Of a stretch of DNA of 64,000 nucleotides, positions 9,501 to 18,141 are shown piece after piece. The DNA lies in assembly GCA_945870155.1 (NCBI GenBank), contig CAMBSB010000009.1, positions 1 to 64,000 of the forward strand, given 5' to 3'. Within the stretch, counting starts at the first letter, position 1. Every line of letters begins with the position of its first letter. Origin of the DNA: Paludibacter jiangxiensis. GTDB lineage: Bacteria > Bacteroidota > Bacteroidia > Bacteroidales > Paludibacteraceae. A program made the position numbers and the translations under genes. A model generated the notes under the pieces. It was not told where the DNA came from. It saw nothing but the letters and a program-made list of their open reading frames with translations, and ran no database searches.

Positions 9501-11100
9501 AGTTGATAACTCCAACTGGGCAAATGCCACATTAGTTCCAGGTGCTACTTCTGCTACTGTAACTATTCAAAATGCGCATACAGTAAGTTTAGATGCAAAT
9601 GCTACTACATCAAGTTTAACTTTAAATTCAGGTTCTTTATTAAATGTAAATGCAGGCAAACAATTAACGGTTAGCACTACATTAAATAATAGTGGAACAT
9701 TAAACTTGCTTTCGACAAGCGAAGATGGTACTGCTACTATTTTAACTCCTGTAACTTTAGGTGGTACAGGTGGAACTTACAATGTTCAACAATGGCTTAC
9801 CGGAAAAACAGGAACCTCGACTCGTGCTATTTGGTATTTATCTAGTCCGGTATCTGGTGCAACTGCTGCTGTATTCGATGTTGCTGCCGGAACTAATAAA
9901 ATGACAAGATATGATGAAGCAGTTCCTGGATATGTATCTAATTTTACTTCCAATGCAATAGCTCTCACACCAGGTGTAGGTTATGTGGCGTACAATGGAG
10001 GCGCAGATGCTGTTTATTCCTTTACTGGCGGTAGTTTAAATACAGGTGCAATAACAATTCCTGTTACACGTACAGGTACTTCAGCAGGCAAACGTGGATT
10101 CAATTTGGTGGGTAATCCTTATCCTTCGTATTTGGACTGGAAAAATGTCTCGAATACCAAAACCAACTTACGTTCTACTATTTGGTACCGTACCTCTGTA
10201 GGAACAGGTGCAACAATGACAACCGATACTTATGATGGCACAACAGGTACAAACAACAATAATAAAGGGGCTGTAACACAATATATAGCTCCAATGCAGG
10301 CATTTTGGGTAAAAGTAGATAAAGATGGCGATGTGGCTACGCTTGCCTTTGCCAATGCAGCCCGCTTACACCGTGATCAAAGTTTGGCAGTCAACAGCTT
10401 GAGAGCTCCGGCACAAAAAGCTACCGAAACTCAAATAGTACGTTTGCGTGTATCGAATGGTACAAATAGCGACGAAGCCATTTTGGTGGCTGATGCTAAT
10501 GCCGCTGATGCGTTGGATGCTTACGATTCAGAAAAAATGAGCAACGACAATGTAGCCATTCCCGAAATCTATACATTGGCTGGTTCACAGGAGTTGGTAA
10601 TTAATCACTTAAGCGATTTTGCTGCCAACAAGCAAGTAGCTTTGGGCTTCCGTCCGGGTACAATCAATAATTTCAGTATTGTAGCCAACGAAATTAGCAA
10701 TATAGATGCACAAACCAAAGTTATATTGATAGACAAACAGCAGAATAATGCTGAATTCGATTTGACAGATGGTAATGCTTATACTTTTAGTGCTGATGCT
10801 ACTCCAACGACCAATCGCTTTGTAATAGCATTCAGAGCACCGGGTGTAGCTACAAACCTAAGCAATGCGAACAATCTCAATATGTTTGTTTACAGCAATG
10901 CGAACAATCAAATTACCATCAATCGCAATAGTGATAAAGCAGCCAAGGTAACAGTTTGCAATACTATGGGTCAGAAACTTGTGAGTACTCCAACAACCGG
11001 ATCTACTACCGTAATTCAGAAATCATTGGGTGCAGGGGTTTATTTTGTAAGCCTTATAGCAGAAGGAAATGAATCAACACAAAAAGTCATTATCAAATAA
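6550..11100 (+). CDS. Giant secreted right-handed beta-helix protein with T9SS sorting domain (1)
   Basis: 1516 residues. Signal peptide ends at MSAQ (residue 28). Residues about 30-955 are Asn/Thr/Gly-rich repeats of a parallel beta-helix, with recurring words such as YVTIDG, NTIDNCDI and NNI(F/Y)YN. It opens with a module shared by its three neighbours: YSTIEAAYAAI, then a GASATNKVTI segment. Near 960-1060 lies a TGNWGAAATWQSS module typical of Bacteroidota surface proteins, followed by beta-sandwich sequence. The end (about 1445-1516, closing QKVIIK) is a type A T9SS sorting domain, so export across the outer membrane is expected. Such helices occur in polysaccharide lyases and glycan-binding adhesins; no catalytic residues could be assigned. 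Confidence 0.85.
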   Translation: MKKQFSILNTVLITCTLLWGMVGIMSAQVTLILPNSSTANYSTIEAAYAAINFTTNAGAHFIELESAYTGEASYPLTLGAITGASATNKVTIRPAAGQTKVLEMTSSSSAPITTITTSAAANTTTKFMTSATGLSAGMKLAGYGIVGSPANFTTISDITDGVVTMATNFSWNASFNGAYSTMIACPTSGTILKVASPTYINSTTLDYSSITTGIVANMIVGGNAIQPGTTIVSATLNSPSAGKTRVVLSKALVSGNQTTPTLYCTDPSTGVYVIPTGFQMPVSSTIGVAIGMTVVGTGVGSGFTGAVNVVKVGATDVYTNASGTYAASAALTFTTPGALNPAIKFDGAKYVTIDGQSGGVGGTKNLTLSNTLTFNNASTLYFVNDASYNTIKYCNILGSSVSSTSNPTTGTVFISTTTGTTARAGSDPNFTGSGNLNNTIDNCDIANASGGLPTVGVYMNGTATYTNESNTISNCNIYNYFNPGAFVSAGIYINDNTKTTTINANKFYQTAERTYTHVSGEGINYGIFSATGSSDSKAFTNNIIGYSSNSQTGTMTLNGNKNFRFVGIYVGRPLATAYGNLITDIDISTSSVGATHAGTVTGIYAANNFPAATALSPNIIRNIIVRPSASTGGTATTHTLCGLGAQGGSAPLFYYNNVYNLQVIPTSDAVVSKLTGIYIGAGANTAVKFSNIYDLTCGASGNTGAHTVTGIYSVGISQYGGTNINTVERNLVYNLKAISSGSSGFPTIIGITGNCEYAGKTSVFKNNFIALGENVMNDAIIYGILQPTTDATNLLKYYHNSVYIGGAAPASPTKNTFAFYSAGTTVVTTGTNELKNNIFYNQRTITGTGKHYAIGFATGSVLKTCDYNLYYASPVGLAIAVEKVDLTAWKDAIVAGSDASSITANPQFIAPNATTPNLQVQTYSSAVAAKGASGTGVTDDYNGTTRAATPAIGAYEFTYASAASDNYKSLATGNWGAAATWQSSVDNSNWANATLVPGATSATVTIQNAHTVSLDANATTSSLTLNSGSLLNVNAGKQLTVSTTLNNSGTLNLLSTSEDGTATILTPVTLGGTGGTYNVQQWLTGKTGTSTRAIWYLSSPVSGATAAVFDVAAGTNKMTRYDEAVPGYVSNFTSNAIALTPGVGYVAYNGGADAVYSFTGGSLNTGAITIPVTRTGTSAGKRGFNLVGNPYPSYLDWKNVSNTKTNLRSTIWYRTSVGTGATMTTDTYDGTTGTNNNNKGAVTQYIAPMQAFWVKVDKDGDVATLAFANAARLHRDQSLAVNSLRAPAQKATETQIVRLRVSNGTNSDEAILVADANAADALDAYDSEKMSNDNVAIPEIYTLAGSQELVINHLSDFAANKQVALGFRPGTINNFSIVANEISNIDAQTKVILIDKQQNNAEFDLTDGNAYTFSADATPTTNRFVIAFRAPGVATNLSNANNLNMFVYSNANNQITINRNSDKAAKVTVCNTMGQKLVSTPTTGSTTVIQKSLGAGVYFVSLIAEGNESTQKVIIK

Positions 11101-11124
11101 TTAAGATTAAAAATTAAAGAAACC

Positions 11125-11301
11125 ATGAAAACAACAAATATAATGGCAAAAAAAAGAACATACAGCACACCGGATGTACTGTGTATAAAGCTTGATAATG
11201 AAATTTCGTTGGCTTTAGCGTCTGATCCAAGTCCTGAAGGAGACCCAGATTTCTTGTCGCAGCACTTCAACAACGATCCTTATAAAGATTTGAAAATTTG
11301 A
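11125..11301 (+). CDS. Small 58-residue protein of unknown function
   Basis: It starts 24 bp after the beta-helix gene stop, in a good context (AAACCATGAAAAC), and encodes 58 residues rich in charged and Asn residues, including KLDNEISLALAS and SPEGDPDF, ending NNDPYKDLKI. The composition is protein-like and the layout (basic start, a YSTPDV segment, a LDNEISLALAS core, acidic Pro/Gly tail) resembles short uncharacterised peptides I associate with Bacteroidales; that link is from memory. It has no signal peptide. Its last codons and stop merge into an ATTTGAAA tandem repeat, and a terminator follows at 11367, so it is probably co-transcribed with the beta-helix gene. No function is proposed. 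Confidence 0.65.
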   Translation: MKTTNIMAKKRTYSTPDVLCIKLDNEISLALASDPSPEGDPDFLSQHFNNDPYKDLKI

Positions 11302-11362
11302 AAATTTGAAAATTTGAAGATTTGAAGTTTTTAGAATTTGAAGATTTGAGGATTTTGAAGAA
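11287..11362 (+). repeat. ATTTGAAA-type tandem repeat
   Basis: About eight imperfect 8-9 bp units (ATTTGAAA, ATTTGAAG, ATTTGAGG), beginning inside the last codons of the small peptide gene and running to the terminator. Confidence 0.85.
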
Positions 11363-11366
11363 TTGA

Positions 11367-11403
11367 CCCCAACGGTATTTAAAATGCTGTTGGGGTTTTT
11401 TTT
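11367..11403 (+). terminator. Rho-independent terminator after beta-helix gene 1 and peptide gene
   Basis: Stem CCCCAAC (11367-11373) pairs with GTTGGGG (11389-11395), followed by eight T. Confidence 0.85.
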
Positions 11404-11566
11404 GTAGAAAAATAAGCTAGTGATGTGTTAATTCTGTTTTGAAGGTAATTACTTTAAATGGTTAGTGAAGCCTTCACTAACCATCATTCTTCACCTTTAG
11501 AAGTGACGGCTTCAATAATACAGTTGCGACATTTTCATCCTAACTCAGCACAAGTTATTCATTTGC

Positions 11567-11621
11567 ACCCACATTGATATTATTATATACCCATCTGGAG
11601 ATAATTATTGCTATATATTTG
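11567..11621 (+). promoter_or_regulatory. Promoter cassette of beta-helix gene 2
   Basis: Half-sites ACCCACATTG (from 11567) and ACCCATCTGG (from 11589) are 22 bp apart. The -7 box TATATTTG (11614-11621) starts 25 bp after the second. The ATG is 51 bp from the start of the -7 box. Confidence 0.8.
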
Positions 11622-11664
11622 CCATCAATAAACAACTGAATACTAACATTAAATTCAATTTATC

Positions 11665-14271
11665 ATGAAAAAACTTTCCTCAATCAAAAAAGCCATCGTG
11701 CTTTTTGCAGCTATACTTTTTGGTATGGCAAGTATTCAAGCCGCTACTATTACAGTAAGTTCGGCAGCCGAATCGGCAGGTGTAAACTACAATACCATTC
11801 AGGCGGCATATAACTATATTAAAGACTTGGGAGCTGTAACACCCATTTCGGAAGCATACATTATCGAAATTCAAAGCACATACGCAGGCGAAGTGTCTTA
11901 TCCAATTTCGCTTACTGCCATTGCAGGTGCCAGTGCAACAAACAGCATTACAATTAAACCTGCAAGTGGTGCGAAAATTACAATTGCGAACCCGGCTGCA
12001 ACCGTTGTAAAAACAGGATTGACATCGACAGTGGCACCTACAGTGGATGTTCTGGATGCAACAGGTATTACTTTGGGAATGACCATATTTGGAACTTCTA
12101 CTAATACATCTTCTTTATTTCCAACTGTAACTGATATCACAGGAAGTGTAATTACAGCAGGAACAACTAACTTCACCGCCAAAACAGGTGCATCATTGTA
12201 TTTTGGACCAAAAGGTACTAAAACCATTGTTTTTTCGGGTGCAACTTATGTAACCATTGATGGTATTTCGCGTACAGGCGAAACCGGTCTTACTATTCAA
12301 AATCCAAATAATATTGTTGCTCGAACACTATCATTTGAAGCAGCTACTTATAGTACAGTAAAAAACTGTTATATCAAAGGTGCGAATATTTCAGGTGATC
12401 TTAACAATGATGGAAAGTGTGGACAGATATTTTTCAGCGGAGTAAGTAATTATAATGTAATAGAAAACAATGATGTGTGTGATATTGATGGCAATATTAT
12501 GCCTGTAAATATGTTTATTTTTAACAATACAGGAAGTACTACTGATGCTTCAGTTATTAATACAGTTCAGAATAACAATATTTACAATTTTAATTCTACG
12601 CCAGCTACAGTAGTTGGGAATGCTGGATGTTTTAATTTTCCATCGAGTGCAACTCCTAATACATGGGTGTTGAATAACCGCATTTATTGGACCAAAGCTA
12701 TTCCAGCAACTTTTACAGCAGGTAATACTACGTTTTTTATTATTGGATTTGGAGGTTCATCATCTGGAAAACTTTCCAGAATAGAAGGTAATTTTATTGG
12801 AGGAACAGCGTCGGACGGAACAGGAACGGCTACTTTTACTCCTGCGGGTTCTCTTACAATTGTTGCAATAAATGGGCAATCCAATTTTACGGTTAAAGAC
12901 AATACTATATTTGGCATCTCAAGTAGTTTGCCAAATGGGTTTAACGGAATAGTACTTGGATCGAGTTATACGAATGCCGATGCAGGTGATATTTCTGGAA
13001 ATACCATTCGTGACATAACTGTTACAGGTGGTGCAAATAACGCTTCAATAAACGTAATTAACCGTACAGCAGCTGCAGCAACATTTTCCCGTAATGTAAC
13101 TAATAATACCATTTATAATATCTCTTGTACAGGAGCTTCCATTGCCAACAGAATGCTGATTCGTGGTATTTACATGCAGGGAACATGTACCAGTAATTCT
13201 AATTTCACAGGCAATAATATTTCTAATTTCACTTCTGGAAATGGATCTTCAACAGCTGCTAGTTTTGCTATTGCTATGGATTTACAACTTTACACAAGTG
13301 TTGTTGAAAAGAATTTAATCTACAATATTAATACTTTTGGAACAACTGCTGTAGCAAGTACTAAAACATCTTATGGTATTCGTATAACAGGAAGTAACAA
13401 TGTGAGCTATAATGGCGTAACTGGCACTGAAATTAAAAACAATATCATTTGTTTGGGAACTCAAATGACAGACAATCCGGCTATGATTTATGGTATTTAT
13501 CAGGCAGCAGCCAATGCTATCACCGACCCTTGTAAAATTTACAACAACACGGTATATATTGGAGGCTCTGCCTTTTCGACAGCCGCAATAGCACATTCAA
13601 GTTATGCATTTTTCCGCACAGGAGTAGTTCCTGTAAACGATATACGTAATAATATTTTCTCGAATCAACGTTTGGTAAACGGTGGCACAGCCAATCAGTA
13701 TGCATTTAGTGTGGCTGCTCCAGCCGATGTGGCCACCATGACAAAAAACCTTTATCAATACAATGGTAAATTAGGTGCTATTGGTACTGGTGCTGTAACA
13801 ACTTATGCTGATCTGACTGAATGGAATACTGCAAGAACAAGTCCGTTATCAACAGATGCTAGTTTGGATAATGCTGTTCCGGGATTTGCTGATGCTACCG
13901 GAACAACACCTGATATGCATATTTCTTCAGCTAACTCACCAGCTAATCAATCGGGTGTGGTTATTTCTAGTGTAACCGATGACTTTGCCGGAGCCACTCG
14001 TGCCGATTATACTCCAAGTGATTTGGGAGCTTATGTAATTGCCGGCTCTACCACAGTAGAAACTGCCGCTGTTCAAAAGTACAATGTTTTTGCTATCAAT
14101 AATGCTATTGTTTTCAATAACTTAAGTGGGCAAACTGCACGTGTTTATTTATTGAGTGGACAGTTGCTAAAAACAGTAACTTTAAACTCCGATTCTTACG
14201 CAATGCAAATAGCAAAAGGATTTTACATGGTAAGTGCAAATGGACAAAATGTAAAAGTAATTGTTAAATAA
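11665..14271 (+). CDS. Secreted right-handed beta-helix protein with T9SS sorting domain (2)
   Basis: 868 residues; signal peptide MKKLSSIKKAIVLFAAILFG...SIQA. It opens with the shared paralogue module (YNTIQAAYNYI, then GASATNSITIKPASG) and continues as beta-helix repeats to about 790, including YVTIDGISRTGETGLTIQN, which is nearly the same in paralogue 4. The end is a T9SS domain (YNVFAINNAIVFNNLSGQ ... VKVIVK). It is close to the fourth paralogue in length and order of blocks, pointing to tandem duplication. No enzyme residues recognised; glycan binding or lyase activity are both possible. It has its own operator-type promoter and terminator. Confidence 0.85.
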   Translation: MKKLSSIKKAIVLFAAILFGMASIQAATITVSSAAESAGVNYNTIQAAYNYIKDLGAVTPISEAYIIEIQSTYAGEVSYPISLTAIAGASATNSITIKPASGAKITIANPAATVVKTGLTSTVAPTVDVLDATGITLGMTIFGTSTNTSSLFPTVTDITGSVITAGTTNFTAKTGASLYFGPKGTKTIVFSGATYVTIDGISRTGETGLTIQNPNNIVARTLSFEAATYSTVKNCYIKGANISGDLNNDGKCGQIFFSGVSNYNVIENNDVCDIDGNIMPVNMFIFNNTGSTTDASVINTVQNNNIYNFNSTPATVVGNAGCFNFPSSATPNTWVLNNRIYWTKAIPATFTAGNTTFFIIGFGGSSSGKLSRIEGNFIGGTASDGTGTATFTPAGSLTIVAINGQSNFTVKDNTIFGISSSLPNGFNGIVLGSSYTNADAGDISGNTIRDITVTGGANNASINVINRTAAAATFSRNVTNNTIYNISCTGASIANRMLIRGIYMQGTCTSNSNFTGNNISNFTSGNGSSTAASFAIAMDLQLYTSVVEKNLIYNINTFGTTAVASTKTSYGIRITGSNNVSYNGVTGTEIKNNIICLGTQMTDNPAMIYGIYQAAANAITDPCKIYNNTVYIGGSAFSTAAIAHSSYAFFRTGVVPVNDIRNNIFSNQRLVNGGTANQYAFSVAAPADVATMTKNLYQYNGKLGAIGTGAVTTYADLTEWNTARTSPLSTDASLDNAVPGFADATGTTPDMHISSANSPANQSGVVISSVTDDFAGATRADYTPSDLGAYVIAGSTTVETAAVQKYNVFAINNAIVFNNLSGQTARVYLLSGQLLKTVTLNSDSYAMQIAKGFYMVSANGQNVKVIVK

Positions 14272-14298
14272 GGGCGTAAATTTGATTTAATTTTTAGT

Positions 14299-14340
14299 AA
14301 AAACCTGTTGTGAAGCTATTCCACGGCAGGTTTTTATTTT
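14299..14340 (+). terminator. Rho-independent terminator after beta-helix gene 2
   Basis: AAAAACCTG pairs with CAGGTTTTT around a 19-nt loop, followed by a T-rich stretch. Confidence 0.8.
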
Positions 14341-14353
14341 GTTATCCAATTGT

Positions 14354-14408
14354 ACATACAATTTTATCATTTTATACATAGTCTGCGAAATTATATCCTT
14401 TATATTTG
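14354..14408 (+). promoter_or_regulatory. Promoter cassette of beta-helix gene 3
   Basis: Half-sites ACATACAATTTTA (from 14354) and ACATAGTCTG (from 14376) are 22 bp apart. The -7 box TATATTTG (14401-14408) starts 25 bp after the second half-site and 45 bp before the ATG. Confidence 0.78.
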
Positions 14409-14445
14409 TCGGAGATAAAAATAAAAACAATAAATTTAATTCATT

Positions 14446-17400
14446 ATGAAAAAACTTTTCGCAACTGTTAAGACTCTTTTGAGTCTTATAATTGTGCTTG
14501 CATCTACTGCATTTTTTGCAACAAATGCCGAAGCACAATACCTTGATAACCTTACAGACGCATGGAGCAAAGCTCCTACTGCAGCTTATTCCACCCGCAA
14601 AGTAATTTCAACTTATAGCGGCCCTGCAATGAAACTTAGACGCAGTAGCGACAATGTGGAAATAGATGTGTTTTTTGATGCCAATGGTTGGGTTTCCTTA
14701 TCATCGAATGTTGGCACAGCCGCATCGGGTAATATGTTGGTCGATTGGGTGGGCTTAAGTTCTGCTTTTGTTACTAAATGGTACGACCAAAGTGGAAATT
14801 TAAATCATGCCACATCGGTTGAATGTAGCGGTACTATCAATGCTGTAACTGCCGGAACTGCCATTGCTGGTACTGGTACTGCATTTAATGTAGAACTTGC
14901 TGCCGGAACAAATATTTATAGCGTATCAACCGGTGCATTATTAGCCACAGTTGGAGCTGCTGCACCAGCAAGCGCTACTGCATTTACAGCTGCCTCTGCT
15001 GTTACTATAGCTGCCGGCACCAAATTTTTTACCCGCGAAAGTCAGCCTCGTTTTATTAGTGGAGGAGTTATCGACGCCATGCCTAATGGTCGACCAGCTT
15101 TGTATTTGAATGAGGTACAAAATGGTGTTAGCACCAGTGGATTAACTACACCAATGATTTTAAGTGCCGATGCCAATGTAAATGTTTTTGCCGTTGCAAA
15201 AAGAACACAGCATAATTCGGGAAACAATGTGGCTCTTGTTTTAGGAAACTGGACGAATTTTAATACTGCCTCGGCAGGAAATTTTTCGGTAGGATTTTGG
15301 AATAATGTAGGTTTGGCTACTCGGTCTACAATAACAACAAGTTTAGCTACAGTATTAAATCAACCCTATGCAACACAGTTTTATATAAACGCAAAAAAAG
15401 CAGTTACTACAGCCGAAAATACCGGAATTGTTCAGTTAGATGCAGCAGGTGTTACTACAAGTAGTCCGGTTGTGGCAGGTGCTACTGCTTTCACTAATAG
15501 CACTAAATTGAATTTATTTCGCCCAATAAGTTTTGCTCCACGCGCACTCATGGGGTATTGCCCCGAAGTAATTTATTATGCAAGTACTACTGATGATGCG
15601 GTGTATAATACTACTGATGCCACTGCGTTACAAGCTGCTCAAAAAGCAAGTTACATGGATGCTGTAGCTGCATCTCCGGCTGTTACTGTTCAGGTTGGTG
15701 CATCCCAAACTTACCCTACAATACAAGCTGCTTATAATGCTTTGCCGTCTTTAATTACATCGCCTTATATTATCGAACTTCAAAGCGATTATGTTTCGTC
15801 ATCTGAAACATTCCCAATTACGATGGTTTATAAAAGTGGTTCAAGTATGGCAAATACAATCACTATTCGTCCTGCCGTGGGTGTGTCTGCTACATTTAGT
15901 GGAACCACCGTTACACCAATATTTAAACTAAATGGTTCAAAATATGTGATTATCGACGGTCGTTCGGGTGGTGAAGGCTCAACCAAAAGTATTACTATAG
16001 AAAATAAAAGTGCCGATGCAAGTGCTTCAACAATTTTGATGTCAAACTCTGCCACCGGAAATAAAATTCAATACTGTACGGTTTTGGGTTCGGCTGTTTC
16101 TACCACTTCAATACCAACATCGGGTACAATTGTGATTGGTTCTACTACAGAAACTGTAGCGGGTTGTGCCGCCAATGTTGTTGATAATTGTGATGTTGCA
16201 AATGCTTCAACAGGTTTGCCTACTGTAGGTGTTTATTTGGTTGGATCAACTGGTTTTACTACCGAAGGAAGTGTAGTTACCAACAACAATATCTCTAATT
16301 ATTTCAATCCAGGCGCATTTGTAAGTAGTGGAGTTTATGTAGGTGTTTTGGCGCAAGCTTCAACCATTACAGGCAATAAACTTTTCCAAACTGCAACGCG
16401 TACTTATACCGATGCCGGTTTGCATTATCCAATTAATATTAGTGCTACAACATCAGTAATTACTGATAATACAATAGGTTACAGCAGTTCAGCCGGTACC
16501 GGTACAATGACAATTGATGGAACTTTTGCACATAGATGTGTCGGTATTAATATCAACAAACCGGTTACAACTTTACAAGGAAACACAATTTCGGATATCG
16601 ACTATACTTCGAGTTCGGTTGGAGGTACATATGATGGCGTTTTAGCGGGAATTTATTACACCGATGGAAACTTGCCTACTGTTATTCAATCGAAACCAAC
16701 TACGATAAGAAACTTGAAACTACGTTTCACATCCAATACTCCTATGGGCATTGTTGGACTTTCTTATTATGCTTTTAATGGGTCGGCAAATATTGCTTAT
16801 ACCAGTGTAAGTAACCTACAAGCTATTCCAACCGGCGATAATGCCAATACAATTGCAGGAAACGTAATTGGAATCTATTCATTTGGTCCTTATGGCGGTT
16901 CTAATAAATTCAATACGGTTTCAAACTTAAGTTGTGGCGTCGAAGGTAGTAATGCAGCACATCAAGTAACCGGAATTTCTGCAAATACTGGAAGTAATCA
17001 GGCTTTAACATCCGAACGTAACATGGTTTACAATTTAAATGCAATTTCTACAGGAGCATCTGTTATTACAGGTATAAATTGTTCGGCCGGTACAGCTACT
17101 GCTACTTTTAAAAACAATATTGTAAACTTAGGGAATGAAGTAACAAGCCCTGCCGAAATCAGAGGTATTTACAAATTGTCAGTTGGAAAAGATGTGATGT
17201 ATCACAATACAATTTATATTGGTGGAACAACTTCAGGTACAACAGCTAACACTTATGCTTACTACCGCAATACTGCTACTCCAACTGTAATCGGTGAGGC
17301 AGTTCAAAATAATATATTTGTAAATAAACGTACAGGTGGCGCTACAGGTATGCATTATGCCCTAAAAATGTTGAATGCCGCTGATTATTCGGGTGGTTTC

Positions 17401-17934
17401 ATAGCTTGTACTTATAACTTGTTACAAGTAGCTGACGATGCTTCGGCCAAATTGGCTTATATAGGAGTTGATATTGCTGATTTTGCTGCATTCAATAGTT
17501 CATTTTCAAACTTTGCAACCGGCAGTAAAAATGCCGATCCAATGTTTGTGGCGCCAACTTCAGCTACGCCTGATATGCATATATCGTCGCCTGGCTCGCA
17601 AGCTAACCAAACAGGTATGGTTATAGCAAGTGTTACCGATGATTATTATGGTTTGTTGCGCGCTGACTATACGCCTGTAGATATGGGTGCTGTAGTAATT
17701 AGCGGATCGACTACAATTGTGAAAAACACAAATCAAATAAAATTAAATGTTTATGCAGTAGTAAATTCTATTATTTTCAATAATTTAAGTGGAAGTACTG
17801 CTACAATTTATTCATTAAATGGTCAGTTGCTAAAATCCGTTTCATTAACTTCTGATAAAGTGTCCGTGCCAAGCGCAAAAGGATGTTATATTGTTAAAGT
17901 TGGAACTGAAAATGCAAAAGTGTTGGTTAAATAA
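14446..17934 (+). CDS. Secreted beta-helix protein with N-terminal ArfB/LamG-like domain and T9SS sorting domain (3)
   Basis: 1162 residues; signal peptide ends at AEAQ. Residues about 33-400 form an extra N-terminal domain absent from the paralogues. AAYSTRKVISTYSGPAMKLR, RRSSDNVEIDVFF and FVTKWYDQSGNLNHAT match the concanavalin-like catalytic fold of fungal-type alpha-L-arabinofuranosidase B (GH54), a motif set also found in many non-catalytic LamG-like Bacteroidota proteins. Whether it is an enzyme or a lectin cannot be settled by reading. From about 408 the shared module (YPTIQAAYNALPS) and beta-helix repeats follow, ending in a T9SS domain (VYAVVNSIIFNNLSG ... AKVLVK). Many helix blocks are near-identical in order to paralogue 1 (FNPGAFVS, YSSSAGTGTMT). 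Confidence 0.83.
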   Translation: MKKLFATVKTLLSLIIVLASTAFFATNAEAQYLDNLTDAWSKAPTAAYSTRKVISTYSGPAMKLRRSSDNVEIDVFFDANGWVSLSSNVGTAASGNMLVDWVGLSSAFVTKWYDQSGNLNHATSVECSGTINAVTAGTAIAGTGTAFNVELAAGTNIYSVSTGALLATVGAAAPASATAFTAASAVTIAAGTKFFTRESQPRFISGGVIDAMPNGRPALYLNEVQNGVSTSGLTTPMILSADANVNVFAVAKRTQHNSGNNVALVLGNWTNFNTASAGNFSVGFWNNVGLATRSTITTSLATVLNQPYATQFYINAKKAVTTAENTGIVQLDAAGVTTSSPVVAGATAFTNSTKLNLFRPISFAPRALMGYCPEVIYYASTTDDAVYNTTDATALQAAQKASYMDAVAASPAVTVQVGASQTYPTIQAAYNALPSLITSPYIIELQSDYVSSSETFPITMVYKSGSSMANTITIRPAVGVSATFSGTTVTPIFKLNGSKYVIIDGRSGGEGSTKSITIENKSADASASTILMSNSATGNKIQYCTVLGSAVSTTSIPTSGTIVIGSTTETVAGCAANVVDNCDVANASTGLPTVGVYLVGSTGFTTEGSVVTNNNISNYFNPGAFVSSGVYVGVLAQASTITGNKLFQTATRTYTDAGLHYPINISATTSVITDNTIGYSSSAGTGTMTIDGTFAHRCVGININKPVTTLQGNTISDIDYTSSSVGGTYDGVLAGIYYTDGNLPTVIQSKPTTIRNLKLRFTSNTPMGIVGLSYYAFNGSANIAYTSVSNLQAIPTGDNANTIAGNVIGIYSFGPYGGSNKFNTVSNLSCGVEGSNAAHQVTGISANTGSNQALTSERNMVYNLNAISTGASVITGINCSAGTATATFKNNIVNLGNEVTSPAEIRGIYKLSVGKDVMYHNTIYIGGTTSGTTANTYAYYRNTATPTVIGEAVQNNIFVNKRTGGATGMHYALKMLNAADYSGGFIACTYNLLQVADDASAKLAYIGVDIADFAAFNSSFSNFATGSKNADPMFVAPTSATPDMHISSPGSQANQTGMVIASVTDDYYGLLRADYTPVDMGAVVISGSTTIVKNTNQIKLNVYAVVNSIIFNNLSGSTATIYSLNGQLLKSVSLTSDKVSVPSAKGCYIVKVGTENAKVLVK

Positions 17935-17964
17935 GTGAACATATAATTTTTGATTATGTAATTG

Positions 17965-18006
17965 AATAACCTGTTGGGAAAATGTGCCTGACAGGTTATT
18001 TTGTTT
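17965..18006 (+). terminator. Rho-independent terminator after beta-helix gene 3
   Basis: AATAACCTGT (17965-17974) pairs with ACAGGTTATT (17991-18000), followed by TTGTTT. Confidence 0.8.
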
Positions 18007-18054
18007 AATATAGCTTGCTTTTATAGATAAAAGCAAAGTTTGTTATTATTTTAT

Positions 18055-18109
18055 ACCCTAACATATTTTATTTTATACCTATCACATAATCACAGACGAT
18101 ATATCTTTG
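18055..18109 (+). promoter_or_regulatory. Promoter cassette of beta-helix gene 4
   Basis: Half-sites ACCCTAACAT (from 18055) and ACCTATCACAT (from 18077) are 22 bp apart. The -7 box TATCTTTG (18102-18109) starts 25 bp after the second. The position shows that the in-frame ATG at 18040 lies upstream of the promoter and is not the start; the ATG at 18142 is. Confidence 0.8.
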
Positions 18110-18141
18110 CCATTATTAATTGTTTAAATAAATATTATATC

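Larger units (their letters stand above)
11302..11664. other. Intergenic region between the small peptide gene and beta-helix gene 2
   Basis: Contents in order: the tandem repeat to about 11362, a terminator hairpin (11367-11403), about 160 bp with nothing recognisable, the promoter cassette (11567-11621) and a short leader. Confidence 0.7.

Noticed and set aside
18040-18141. Upstream start for beta-helix protein 4 at 18040
   Set aside because: It would place the start before the -7 box at 18102 and add 34 residues ahead of a normal signal peptide.
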